Shown here: piece after piece, positions 26,739 to 34,394 of the stretch | Numbering within the stretch: the first letter of the stretch is position 1 | Layout of the letters: each line of letters begins with the position of its first letter | From: Ahrensia sp. | GTDB lineage: Bacteria > Pseudomonadota > Alphaproteobacteria > Rhizobiales > Rhizobiaceae | Length of the DNA stretch: 34,394 nt | Assembly (NCBI GenBank): GCA_002698425.1 | Contig: NZXU01000072.1 | Location: 1-34,394, forward strand | Direction: 5' to 3' | Program-made: the position numbers and the translations under genes | The notes under the pieces: generated by a model | What the model was told of the DNA's origin: nothing | The model's input: the letters and a program-made list of their open reading frames with translations, nothing else | Databases searched by the model: none

Positions 26739-27833
26739 ATGGAAAGCGTTTCCGTTCGCGACGTATCCCTCAGTTTCGGTGCCGTGCGCGTCTTGGAGAA
26801 ACTCAATCTCGACATCATGGAGGGGGAGTTCCTGGTCCTGCTCGGGCCGTCCGGCTGCGGCAAGTCGACCCTGCTGAACTGCATCGCCGGCCTGCTCGAC
26901 GTCACCGACGGGCAGATCTTCATCAAGGGGCGCAACGTGACATGGGAGCAGCCGAAGGATCGCGGCATCGGCATGGTGTTTCAGTCCTACGCGCTCTACC
27001 CGCAGATGTCCGTGGAGGGCAATCTGAGCTTCGGGCTGAAGAACCAGGGCTTGCCGCGCGCCGAGATCCGCGAGCGTGTCGAGCGGGCGGCGAAGATGCT
27101 GCAGATCGAAAGCCTGCTTGGGCGCAAGCCCGCTCAACTGTCGGGGGGGCAGCGCCAGCGCGTTGCAATCGGCCGAGCGCTGGTGCGGGACGCCGATGTC
27201 TTCCTGTTCGACGAGCCGCTATCCAATCTCGACGCCAAGCTGCGCTCCGAACTGCGCGTCGAGATCAAGCGTCTGCATCAAAAGCTCAGCGACAACACGA
27301 TGATCTATGTGACGCATGACCAGATCGAGGCGCTGACGCTGGCTGACCGGATCGCCGTGATGAAGGGCGGCGTCATCCAGCAACTGGACGAACCGCACAC
27401 GATCTATAACCGGCCGCGCAATCTTTATGTGGCCGGTTTTATTGGCTCGCCGTCGATGAGCTTCCTCGACGGTGAGGTCGTCGAGCAGGGCGGCCAGCAC
27501 GCGTTCAGACTCGACGGGCACGTGGTGCCGTTGGCGGGTTATGTCGCGGATGGCGCGGTTGAAGCCTCAGCGAATGCGGTGTTCGGCGTGCGTCCGGAGC
27601 ATGTTGAAATCCGCCACGAGGGCGAGGAATCGGAAACCGCGCTCTACGCCGCCACGGTAGAACTGGAAGAACCCATGGGCGCGGATGCCCTCGTGTGGGT
27701 CTCGTTTGGCGGTCAGACGCTGTCGGCGCGGGTCGACTCCTCGCGGCGTTTCCGGCCCGGCGATACGGTCCGGTTGGGTTTCAATCTGCCGATGGCCTCG
27801 GTCTTCGACCGGCAAACCGAAAACCGGATGTGA
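26739..27833 (+). CDS. Sugar ABC transporter ATPase, UgpC/MalK type
   Basis: A 364-residue CUT1 ATPase. Walker A is GPSGCGKS (36-43), then VFQSYALYPQMSV around the Q-loop, signature LSGGQRQR, Walker B FLFDEPLSNLD and the switch His in VTHDQIEALTLADR. The C-terminal 120 residues form a TOBE/OB-type regulatory domain with FGVRPEHVEI, as in MalK. AAAGG at 26725-26729 and the preceding stop lie just before ATG 26739. Such ATPases can be shared among sugar importers; here it is dedicated by position. Confidence 0.92.
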   Translation: MESVSVRDVSLSFGAVRVLEKLNLDIMEGEFLVLLGPSGCGKSTLLNCIAGLLDVTDGQIFIKGRNVTWEQPKDRGIGMVFQSYALYPQMSVEGNLSFGLKNQGLPRAEIRERVERAAKMLQIESLLGRKPAQLSGGQRQRVAIGRALVRDADVFLFDEPLSNLDAKLRSELRVEIKRLHQKLSDNTMIYVTHDQIEALTLADRIAVMKGGVIQQLDEPHTIYNRPRNLYVAGFIGSPSMSFLDGEVVEQGGQHAFRLDGHVVPLAGYVADGAVEASANAVFGVRPEHVEIRHEGEESETALYAATVELEEPMGADALVWVSFGGQTLSARVDSSRRFRPGDTVRLGFNLPMASVFDRQTENRM

Positions 27834-27997
27834 GGCGGCCTGCGGGAGATGAAAATGCAGGGTCCAATGGCTGTTTCCCGGACGACGTCTTCTTGTCGCG
27901 ACGTGAGCGGGATAGGAACATCACCATCGAGCCGGAGGTCGGCGCTGCCGTGCCTTCCGTCGCTCTTCGTGATCCGTTCCGCAACACAGGGTGACCC
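27834..27997. other. 164-base gap between transporter and enzyme genes
   Basis: No convincing gene. The only plus-strand frame is about 50 codons (27849-28001), Ser/Arg/Pro-rich with poor start context, overlapping the next start by four bases. No clear promoter or terminator is visible. It is the only sizeable gap inside the operon after the hairpin region. Confidence 0.4.
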
Positions 27998-28687
27998 ATG
28001 AAACGTTCCGCCATCAATGAAATCATCAGGGAAAGCGACGCTTTCATCCGTTCCTTCGGTTACGTCATGCCGCCCTTCGCCTATTGGTCTCCCGAAGAGA
28101 TGCAGCGCCGCACCGTCGGCGACAGCGCGCGCATCCGCGACCATCGGCTCGGCTGGGACATCACCGATTACGGCCAGGGAAAATTCGAGGATCTCGGCCT
28201 GTTCCTGTTCACAGTCCGCAATGGCAACAACGCCAATGTCGGTAGGGGAAGGGGCATGCTCTACGCCGAGAAGATCATGATCTCGGGCGAGAACCAGATC
28301 TCGCCGATGCACCGGCACAATCTGAAGACAGAGGACATCATCAACAAGGGCGGCGGGACGCTCGTGCTGGAACTGTTCAAGGCGAAACCGGACGGCTCGA
28401 TCGACGAGAACGCCGACGTGAACACCTTCACCGACGGCACCGCTCGCACGCTTCCGGCCGGCAGTCTGCTGAAGCTCGCGCCGGGCGAAAGCGTGACGCT
28501 GGAGCCCGACACCTGGCACGCCTTCTGGGGCGAGGGCGGAAAGGTGCTGATCGGCGAGGTTTCCAACGTCAATGACGACCTGACTGACAATATCTTCCGC
28601 GATCCGATCGGCCGGTTTTCGACCGTCGAGGAGGATGCGCCGCCACTTCATCTGCTTGTTTCCGACTACGACCACTGGCTCGGCTGA
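27998..28687 (+). CDS. D-lyxose ketol-isomerase-like cupin
   Basis: This 229-residue cupin-fold protein resembles D-lyxose isomerases (YdaE type), which interconvert D-lyxose and D-xylulose and also D-mannose and D-fructose. Metal ligands are visible as His105 and His107 in SPMHRHN, Glu112 and His174 in EPDTWHAFWGEGG. The size matches the family. AGGGTG at 27988-27993 precedes ATG 27998. The isomerase would turn an aldose released from the imported glycoside into a ketose. Lyxose itself is rare in nature, so mannose or another aldose is a real alternative. Confidence 0.85.
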   Translation: MKRSAINEIIRESDAFIRSFGYVMPPFAYWSPEEMQRRTVGDSARIRDHRLGWDITDYGQGKFEDLGLFLFTVRNGNNANVGRGRGMLYAEKIMISGENQISPMHRHNLKTEDIINKGGGTLVLELFKAKPDGSIDENADVNTFTDGTARTLPAGSLLKLAPGESVTLEPDTWHAFWGEGGKVLIGEVSNVNDDLTDNIFRDPIGRFSTVEEDAPPLHLLVSDYDHWLG

Positions 28688-28708
28688 GCCGCTTTCGAGG
28701 GTATCTTG

Positions 28709-29464
28709 ATGACCGCGTTTTCCTATCAGCTTTACAGTTCGCGCAATTTTCCGCCGCTCGGCGCCACGTTGAAAATGCTTGGTGAGCTCGGTTACACCCA
28801 GGTCGAAGGCTATGGCGGGCTGTTCGCCAATCTTGGCGCGCTCGATGAGTTGAAAGCCGATCTGGCCGCCAACGGTCTCGCCATGCCGACCGGACATTTT
28901 GGCCTCGACATGGTGCGCGACCAGCCGGACAGGGTGCTGCAGATCGCCGAAACGATTGGCGTGCAAGCGATATTCGTGCCGGCCATACCGGAAGAGGAGC
29001 GCTCCAGGGATGCCGCCGGATGGCGGGCGCTTGGCGAAACGCTGGCGCGGGCGGGCGAAGCCTACTGGAAGGCGGGTCTGACCTTCGGTTGGCACAATCA
29101 CGCTTTCGAGTTCGTCACGACCGAAACCGCCGAGATGCCCCTCGACCTGATCATGGCGGGCGACCCGAAGCTGGCGCTGGAGCTCGATGTCGCCTGGGTC
29201 GTGAGGGGCGGGCAGGATCCGCTGGCCTGGATCGAGAAATATGCCGACCGGATCGCGGCCGCTCACATCAAGGACATCGCGCCGGAAGGCGAATGCGCGG
29301 ATGAGGACGGCTGGGCGGATGTCGGCCACGGCGTCATGGACTGGCCGGCCATCATGGCGGCATTGCGCAACACGAATGCGCGCTGGTTCGTCATGGAGCA
29401 CGACAATCCGAAAGATCATGCGCGTTTCGCCCGCCGCTCGATCGAAACGGCACGCGGTCTCTGA
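28709..29464 (+). CDS. TIM-barrel sugar isomerase/epimerase (IolE/xylose-isomerase-like)
   Basis: A 251-residue AP-endonuclease-2-fold TIM barrel. The probable metal ligands are Glu134 in WHNHAFEF, Asp160 in ALELDVAW, His186 in AHIKDI and Glu230 in FVMEHDNP, the standard set for the family. Members include tagatose/ribulose epimerases, IolE-type dehydratases and 3-keto-glycoside lyases, so the reaction is open. I chose ATG 28709 over TTG 28706; GAGGGT (28697-28702) is the ribosome binding site. The next gene is a Gfo/Idh/MocA dehydrogenase, a common partner. Confidence 0.85.
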   Translation: MTAFSYQLYSSRNFPPLGATLKMLGELGYTQVEGYGGLFANLGALDELKADLAANGLAMPTGHFGLDMVRDQPDRVLQIAETIGVQAIFVPAIPEEERSRDAAGWRALGETLARAGEAYWKAGLTFGWHNHAFEFVTTETAEMPLDLIMAGDPKLALELDVAWVVRGGQDPLAWIEKYADRIAAAHIKDIAPEGECADEDGWADVGHGVMDWPAIMAALRNTNARWFVMEHDNPKDHARFARRSIETARGL

Positions 29465-29475
29465 GGATATCAACG

Positions 29476-30609
29476 ATGAAAAAGCTCGGCGTCGGCATCA
29501 TCGGATGCGGAAACATCTCGACCGCCTATCTACGGCTTGCGCCGCTCTTCAAGGCGCTGGAAATGCGTGCCGTTGCGGATATCAATCCCGATGCGGCGAA
29601 AGCCCGCGCCGAGGAATTCGGCGTCCGGGCGGTGGACGTGGATGCGCTGCTCGCCGCTCCGGATATCGACGTGATCGTCAATCTGACGATCCCGGACGCC
29701 CATTACGCGGTGACGAGGGCAATCCTTGACGCAGGCAAGCATGCCTATACCGAAAAGCCGCTCGTATTGAGCCTCGATGAAGGCGAGAAACTCAGAGCCC
29801 TTGCCGAGTCTCGCGGCCTGCGTGTCGGCTCGGCGCCGGATACCTTCCTCGGTGGTTCGCATCAGCTTGCGCGCGCCAGGATCGACGAGGGGCTTGTCGG
29901 CGATATCGTCGCCGTGACGTGCCATGTCATGTCGCACGGGATGGAGCATTGGCACCCCAATCCGGACTTCTTCTTCCTGCCGGGCGCCGGTCCCGTGCTC
30001 GATGTCGGTCCCTATTACGTGACCAACCTGATCCAGTTGATCGGACCGGTGAAGAAGGTGGCGGCTTTGACCTCGTCGGCGACACCGACCCGTACGATCC
30101 TGACCGAGGGGCCGCGCCAGGGCGAGGAGATCCCGGTGCGGACACCAACCAATATCCATGCGCTTCTGGAATTCGGGAACGGCGCCACGATCACGCTGTC
30201 GGCGAGCTGGGATATCTGGGCGCATCGCCATTCCAGCATGGAGCTCTATGGCACCGAGGGATCGCTGTTCCTGCCCGATCCGAATTTCTTCGGCGGCGCG
30301 GTCGGGCATGCCGGACGCGACGGCAGGATCGAGCCGCTGCCGGAATGGGACCACCCCTTCGGCAAGGCCAATCAGGATCATCAGGCCGGCGGGCGGGCGA
30401 ATTACCGAACGGCCGGTCTGGCCGACATGGCGCAGGCGATCGTCGAGGGCAGGCCGCATCGCTGTTCCCTCGAGCTTGCCATTCACGCCGTCGACGTGAT
30501 GACATCGATCCTCAAATCGGGAGAGACCGGCAGTTTCGTCGAGATGACGACCACCTGCGAAAGGCCGGCGGCATTGACGCCGGACGATGCGCTGAGGCTG
30601 ATGGGCTGA
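29476..30609 (+). CDS. Gfo/Idh/MocA-family NAD(P)-dependent sugar dehydrogenase
   Basis: A 377-residue oxidoreductase. It has an N-terminal Rossmann fold with GIIGCGNIS (GxGxxS, residues 7-15), the catalytic-lysine motif TEKPL (92-96), and a C-terminal alpha/beta domain with VLDVGPYYVTNLIQL, where Asp and Tyr take the usual catalytic positions. Substrates in the family are sugars, inositols or keto-sugars, often oxidised at C3. GAGG at 29463-29466 precedes ATG 29476. Pairing with a TIM-barrel isomerase suggests sequential oxidation and rearrangement of the imported sugar. Confidence 0.9.
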   Translation: MKKLGVGIIGCGNISTAYLRLAPLFKALEMRAVADINPDAAKARAEEFGVRAVDVDALLAAPDIDVIVNLTIPDAHYAVTRAILDAGKHAYTEKPLVLSLDEGEKLRALAESRGLRVGSAPDTFLGGSHQLARARIDEGLVGDIVAVTCHVMSHGMEHWHPNPDFFFLPGAGPVLDVGPYYVTNLIQLIGPVKKVAALTSSATPTRTILTEGPRQGEEIPVRTPTNIHALLEFGNGATITLSASWDIWAHRHSSMELYGTEGSLFLPDPNFFGGAVGHAGRDGRIEPLPEWDHPFGKANQDHQAGGRANYRTAGLADMAQAIVEGRPHRCSLELAIHAVDVMTSILKSGETGSFVEMTTTCERPAALTPDDALRLMG

Positions 30610-30664
30610 CCGCCGGGCAGACTGCCCGCCGCTGTTTCATGTGCCAAGAAAGGAATTGAAGCTC

Positions 30665-31714
30665 ATGGCCTATGTGCCCGCCGAAAACCGCTACGAGAAG
30701 ATGGTCTACCGCCGCTGCGGACGCTCCGGTCTGGATTTGCCGGCGATCTCGCTCGGCCTGTGGCACAATTTCGGTCACGATACGCCGCATGAGACCAAGC
30801 GGGCAATCGTCCAGGCTGCTTTCGACAACGGCATCACCCATTTCGACCTCGCCAATAATTACGGTCCGCCGCCCGGCAGCGCGGAGGAGGCGTTCGGTGA
30901 AATTCTTCGCACCGATCTGAGGGGATACCGGGATGAGCTGATCATCTCGTCGAAGGCCGGATACCTGATGTGGCCCGGTCCTTACGGTGAATGGGGCAGC
31001 CGGAAATACCTGATATCGTCCTGCGACCAGTCGTTGAAGCGGATGGGGCTCGACTATGTCGACATTTTCTATTCGCACCGCTTCGACCCCGATACGCCGC
31101 TCGAAGAAACGATGGGCGCGCTAGACCAGATCGTGCGGTCCGGAAAGGCGCTCTATGCCGGCATTTCCTCCTACAATTCGGAGCGGACGCGGGAGGCGGT
31201 GAAGATCCTGAACGATCTCGGCACGCCGTGCCTGATCCACCAGCCCTCCTACAACATGCTCAATCGCTGGGTGGAGCGCGACGGGCTGAAGGACACGCTG
31301 AAGGAACTGGGCATCGGGTCCATCGCCTTCACTCCGCTCGCCCAGGGCATGCTGACCAGCAAATATCTGAAAGGCGTCCCGCAGGACAGCCGTGCGGCGC
31401 AGGGCAAATCGCTGAAACAGGAGTTCCTCAACGAGAAGGCCATCGAGCATATCGCCAAGCTGAACGAGATCGCATCGCGGCGCGGTCAGACGCTGGCGCA
31501 GATGGCGCTCGCATGGGTGCTGCGCGACGGCGGTATCACCACCGCGCTGATCGGCGCGTCGCGGTCGAGCCAGGTGATCGATTGCGCCGGGGCGGTCGGC
31601 AATCTCGAGTTCACTGCCGAGGAACTGGCCGAGATCGACACATATGCCGACGAGGAAAACATCAATCTGTGGGCGCAGTCCTCCGAGACGCCGAAGGGCG
31701 CGGCGCAAAGATGA
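30665..31714 (+). CDS. Aldo/keto reductase, YghZ/GPR type
   Basis: A 349-residue AKR of the YghZ (L-glyceraldehyde-3-phosphate reductase) group. The catalytic tetrad is visible as Asp61 and Tyr66 (in FDLANNYGP), Lys97 (SSKAGY) and His138 (FYSHRFD). The active-site loop LMWPGPYGEWGSRKYL is typical of this group. I chose ATG 30665 after AAAGGAA; a GTG at 30641 is less likely. It probably reduces an aldehyde or keto-sugar of the same pathway with NADPH. Its stop overlaps the GH43 start (ATGA). Confidence 0.88.
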   Translation: MAYVPAENRYEKMVYRRCGRSGLDLPAISLGLWHNFGHDTPHETKRAIVQAAFDNGITHFDLANNYGPPPGSAEEAFGEILRTDLRGYRDELIISSKAGYLMWPGPYGEWGSRKYLISSCDQSLKRMGLDYVDIFYSHRFDPDTPLEETMGALDQIVRSGKALYAGISSYNSERTREAVKILNDLGTPCLIHQPSYNMLNRWVERDGLKDTLKELGIGSIAFTPLAQGMLTSKYLKGVPQDSRAAQGKSLKQEFLNEKAIEHIAKLNEIASRRGQTLAQMALAWVLRDGGITTALIGASRSSQVIDCAGAVGNLEFTAEELAEIDTYADEENINLWAQSSETPKGAAQR

Positions 31715-33324
31715 TCCGCAATCCGATCCTTCCCGGCTTCAATCCGGATCCTTCGATCTGCCGGGTGGGGGAGGATTACTATATCGCGACGTCGACATTC
31801 GAATGGTATCCGGGCGTGCAAATCCATCATTCGCGCGACCTTGTGAACTGGACACTCGTCGCGCGGCCGCTCAACCGCAAGGCGTTGCTCGACATGCGCG
31901 GAAACCCGGACAGCTGCGGCATCTGGGCTCCGTGCCTCAGCCATGCGGACGGAAAGTTCTGGCTCGTCTACACCGACGTCAAGCGCTACGACGGCAATTT
32001 CAAGGATGCGCCGAACTATATCACGACTTGCGAGACCATCGACGGCGAGTGGTCCGACCCGATCCATGTGAATTCATCCGGCTTCGACCCGTCGCTGTTC
32101 CATGACGATGACGGGCGAAAATACTTCATGAACATGCAGTGGAACTATCGGGGCGAAGGCACGGGCGGCAATCCGAGGCACGCGTCTTTCGACGGTATCC
32201 TGCTGCAGGAATGGTCGCCCGAAAAAGGGCTCTTCGGGCCGGTCAAGAACATCTATGCGGGCACCGAACGCGGGCTGACGGAGGCGCCGCATGTCTTCAA
32301 GCGCAATGGCTGGTATTATCTGACGACGGCCGAAGGCGGCACCGTCTACGAGCACGCGGTGACCATGGCCCGCTCACGCTCGATCTGGGGGCCGTACGAA
32401 GACCACCCGAACAAGTACCTGATGTGCGCGCAGGACGTACCGGAGCATCCGATCCAAAAGACTGGTCACGGCCAGTATGTCGAGACGCATGACGGGCGGT
32501 TCTATCACACCTTTCTGATGGGGCGGCCGATCACCGGGCCGGACGGGACTGGTCGCTTCTGCCCGCTCGGGCGCGAGGCCGGGATCGAGCGTGTCGTCTG
32601 GGGCGAGGACGACTGGCTCTATCTGGAAGAAGGCGGTCAACTGGCCCGCGCCGAGCTGCCGGGTTTGGCGGATGTCGAACCGGCCCCGCCAGTCGCCTCC
32701 TTCACCGATTTTTCCGATGGAAAGCTGCCGCCTGAATTCCAGTGGCTGCGGTCGCCGGAAACAGGCCGGCTATTCAGGGTAGGAGACGGAGCGCTCACCC
32801 TCTATGGCCGCGAAAGCATGGGTAGCTGGTTCGAGCAGGCGCTGGTTGCGCGCCGGCAGGAGCATTTCGTCTATGCGGCGGAGACCGAGGTCGCGTTCGA
32901 CCCGGCGACCTATCAGCAGACGGCCGGGCTTGCGACCTATTACAACCGTTTCAAGTTTCACATGCTGCTGGTGACGGACGAGCCGGGGCAGGGGCGGTCG
33001 CTGACACTCGTATCCTGCCTCGGCGATTTCCCGGACGGGAAACTGTCCTTCGCGCTTCCGAAACCGGCTCCATGCCCGGACGGCCCGATCCAGATGAAGG
33101 TGGAGGTCGACCACGCCCTGCAGCAATTCTCCTGGCGGATGCCGGGCGGCGAATGGCGGGACATCGGTCCGAAGCTCGATGCGGCGGTCATCTCGGACGA
33201 GGGCGGGCGCGGCGGCCACGGCTCCTTCACGGGCGCTTTTGTCGGCATGTTCGCCATGGACATGACAGGCCAGGGCAAAGAAGCGCGGTTCTCGCGTTTC
33301 GCCTACCGGCCCGAGGGGTCGTGA
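31711..33324 (+). CDS. GH43 family beta-xylosidase/arabinofuranosidase-like glycosidase
   Basis: A 537-residue glycoside hydrolase. The five-blade GH43 propeller starts with NPILPGFNPDPSICRVG, and catalytic candidates are Asp13 (base), Asp126 in SSGFDPSLF (pKa modulator) and Glu191 in TEAPH (acid). A C-terminal beta-sandwich domain (about 330-537) is that of GH43 subfamily 11-like beta-xylosidases. There is no signal peptide, so it acts on imported short glycosides in the cytoplasm. A long frame from 30991 is a shadow of the AKR gene; the start is ATG 31711, overlapping the AKR stop. Its stop overlaps the next GTG. Confidence 0.9.
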   Translation: MIRNPILPGFNPDPSICRVGEDYYIATSTFEWYPGVQIHHSRDLVNWTLVARPLNRKALLDMRGNPDSCGIWAPCLSHADGKFWLVYTDVKRYDGNFKDAPNYITTCETIDGEWSDPIHVNSSGFDPSLFHDDDGRKYFMNMQWNYRGEGTGGNPRHASFDGILLQEWSPEKGLFGPVKNIYAGTERGLTEAPHVFKRNGWYYLTTAEGGTVYEHAVTMARSRSIWGPYEDHPNKYLMCAQDVPEHPIQKTGHGQYVETHDGRFYHTFLMGRPITGPDGTGRFCPLGREAGIERVVWGEDDWLYLEEGGQLARAELPGLADVEPAPPVASFTDFSDGKLPPEFQWLRSPETGRLFRVGDGALTLYGRESMGSWFEQALVARRQEHFVYAAETEVAFDPATYQQTAGLATYYNRFKFHMLLVTDEPGQGRSLTLVSCLGDFPDGKLSFALPKPAPCPDGPIQMKVEVDHALQQFSWRMPGGEWRDIGPKLDAAVISDEGGRGGHGSFTGAFVGMFAMDMTGQGKEARFSRFAYRPEGS

Positions 33325-34145
33325 AGAGCGAACTCTGCATATTCGATTTGGCGAGCGGGACCGTCCGGATGCTGCTCGAGACCGACCGTCTCATCGAGGC
33401 GCCGAACTGGACGCCGGATGGCGGGGCGCTGATCGTCAATGGCGACGGTCGGCTGTTTCGCGTCGCGCTGGAAGGCGCACCCGAGCTTGTCGGGATCGAT
33501 ACCGGTTTCGCGAAGAGGCTGAACAACGATCACGGCATCTCTCCGGACGGCAAGACGCTGGTCATTTCGGATTCGACGGAAGAGGAGGCCAGTTGCATCT
33601 ATACCCTGCCTGCTGAAGGCGGGACACCGAAGCGTATCACCGGGCGTGTCCCGTCCTACTGGCATGGCTGGTCGCCGGACGGAACGACGCTGGCCTATGT
33701 TGGCAAGCGCGATGCCGGTTTCGACATCTATATCTGCCCCGTCGACGGCGGTGTGGAGACCCGCCTGACGGCCGGCTTCGAACATTGCGATGGGCCGGAC
33801 TACACGCCGGATGGCGAGTGGATCTGGTTCAACGGCCAGAAGGATAACCGCATGCAGCTTTGGCGGATGCGGACCGATGGCGGGGCGCTGGAACAGATGA
33901 CCGACGACAAGCGGGTCAACTGGTTCCCGCATCCTTCCCCGAACGGCGAGAGCGTCCTCTATCTTGCCTTTGAGAACGGCGTCGAGGGCCATCCCCGCAA
34001 TCATGATGTCGAACTCAGGCTGATGCCGGGTTCGGGCGGAAAGCCGCGTATCCTGCTGTCCCTGTTCGGCGGGCAAGGGACGATCAACGTGCCCTGCTGG
34101 GCGCCTGATTCGAACCGCTTCGCCTTTGTCCGATATCACGCCTGA
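33321..34145 (+). CDS. TolB/WD40-like beta-propeller protein, cytoplasmic
   Basis: A 274-residue protein made of about six repeats of the PD40/TolB type. Recurring motifs are APNWTPDGGAL, HGISPDGKTLVIS, HGWSPDGTTLAYV, GPDYTPDGEWIWF, HPSPNGESVLYL and CWAPDSNRFAFV. There is no signal peptide. It starts at GTG 33321, overlapping the GH43 stop, with GAGGGG just upstream. Propellers of this type occur as oligogalacturonate lyase-like or sugar-binding proteins; no catalytic motif is visible. In context it may bind or process the glycoside. Last gene of the operon. Confidence 0.82.
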   Translation: MKSELCIFDLASGTVRMLLETDRLIEAPNWTPDGGALIVNGDGRLFRVALEGAPELVGIDTGFAKRLNNDHGISPDGKTLVISDSTEEEASCIYTLPAEGGTPKRITGRVPSYWHGWSPDGTTLAYVGKRDAGFDIYICPVDGGVETRLTAGFEHCDGPDYTPDGEWIWFNGQKDNRMQLWRMRTDGGALEQMTDDKRVNWFPHPSPNGESVLYLAFENGVEGHPRNHDVELRLMPGSGGKPRILLSLFGGQGTINVPCWAPDSNRFAFVRYHA

Positions 34146-34251
34146 ATAACTGCGCCCCGGTTGCCTCAACTATTTCATTGGGTTGCGGGAACCGGTTGCA
34201 AGAATGATTCATCGCGGACCGGCAAGGGTGCGGTGCAGCAACGAATCCCGG

Positions 34252-34280
34252 TTGACGGGCAGGAAACCGTAACGCATTTT
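34252..34280 (+). promoter_or_regulatory. Weak candidate promoter of hemA
   Basis: TTGACG (34252-34257) with CATTTT (34275-34280) at 17-bp spacing. The -35 is good (5 of 6), the -10 is poor, so confidence is low. The 159-base gap 34146-34304 shows no convincing terminator. Confidence 0.25.
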
Positions 34281-34304
34281 GCGACTACACATAGGGAAAT
34301 CGCT

Positions 34305-34394
34305 ATGCATTTTGAGCAGTTCTTCGCGGACCGTCTTTCATCGTTGCATGATGACGGCAATTACCGTGTGTTTGCGGATCTTGAGCGCCATGCG
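34305..34394 (+). CDS. hemA: 5-aminolevulinate synthase HemA (5' part)
   Basis: The first 30 residues, beginning MHFEQFFADRLSSLHDDG and continuing NYRVFADLERHA, match the conserved N-terminus of alphaproteobacterial 5-aminolevulinate synthase (the LHxxGxYRVFADLER pattern). The gene runs off the window. AGGGA at 34293-34297 is the ribosome binding site for ATG 34305. The enzyme condenses glycine and succinyl-CoA to start tetrapyrrole synthesis, and its presence supports an alphaproteobacterial host. Too short to show the PLP domain. Confidence 0.85.
   Translation, partial: MHFEQFFADRLSSLHDDGNYRVFADLERHA

Noticed and set aside
27849..28001. Possible 50-codon leader gene before the lyxose isomerase gene
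   Set aside because: Ser/Arg/Pro-rich sequence without motif, and its start is directly abutted by the only GGGAG; kept only as a remark on the gap.
27713..29473. 586-codon open frame on the minus strand
   Set aside because: It runs antisense across the 3' end of the ABC ATPase gene, the lyxose isomerase gene and the TIM-barrel gene; composition is that of a GC-rich codon shadow (Arg, His, Asp and Gly excess), and the plus-strand genes have clear family motifs.
30991..31710. 240-codon N-terminal extension of the GH43 gene
   Set aside because: Frame shadow of the aldo-keto reductase gene; GH43 proteins start with the NPILPGFNPDPS motif, found right after ATG 31711.

Overview
The window looks like chromosomal DNA of a GC-rich alphaproteobacterium, probably of the order Hyphomicrobiales (rhizobia and relatives). 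The signs are a urtABCDE urea transporter, a CueR-type copper module, many solute-binding-protein ABC importers, and a truncated gene at the right edge whose first 30 residues match the alphaproteobacterial 5-aminolevulinate synthase HemA. Genes are tightly packed, with many ATGA/GTGA/TGATG stop-start overlaps. I see no tRNA, rRNA, CRISPR array, IS element or phage gene.

Layout. (1) Positions 1-5150: urea ABC importer urtA (3' part)-urtB-urtC-urtD-urtE, with strong hairpins between urtA and urtB and between urtD and urtE. (2) 5232-8257: a sulfotransferase on the minus strand, an outer-membrane barrel protein with a clear terminator, and an unrecognised basic protein. (3) 8341-11204: a copper module, a P1B-type ATPase followed by a CueR-type regulator, behind a promoter with the 19-bp spacer typical of MerR-family control. 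(4) 11236-14129: a polytopic GT-C-like membrane protein divergent from a GT2 glycosyltransferase, a DUF2304-like protein and a small EamA/SMR-like protein. This looks like a lipid-linked sugar transfer set.

(5) 14135-22165 is the most interesting part. A Rid-family protein and a creatininase-family hydrolase are transcribed leftward. Divergent from them runs an operon of THI5/NMT1-like binding protein, ABC ATPase, permease, cytosine-deaminase-like amidohydrolase, FAD-linked oxidase and two tandem flavodoxin-fold reductases. The intergenic region carries a near-consensus sigma-54 promoter and an NtrC-like dyad. I infer a nitrogen-regulated uptake and degradation pathway for an unidentified N-containing ring compound. 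Several catalytic positions differ from the characterised relatives (cytosine deaminase, RidA, creatininase).

(6) 22162-34145: a LacI-family regulator divergent from a sugar operon: binding protein, two permeases, UgpC/MalK-like ATPase, D-lyxose isomerase-like cupin, TIM-barrel isomerase, Gfo/Idh/MocA dehydrogenase, aldo-keto reductase, GH43 beta-xylosidase-like enzyme and a cytoplasmic TolB-like propeller. It probably imports and degrades a pentose-containing glycoside or oligosaccharide. (7) 34305-34394: start of hemA. All family assignments were made by reading motifs; no database search was possible.
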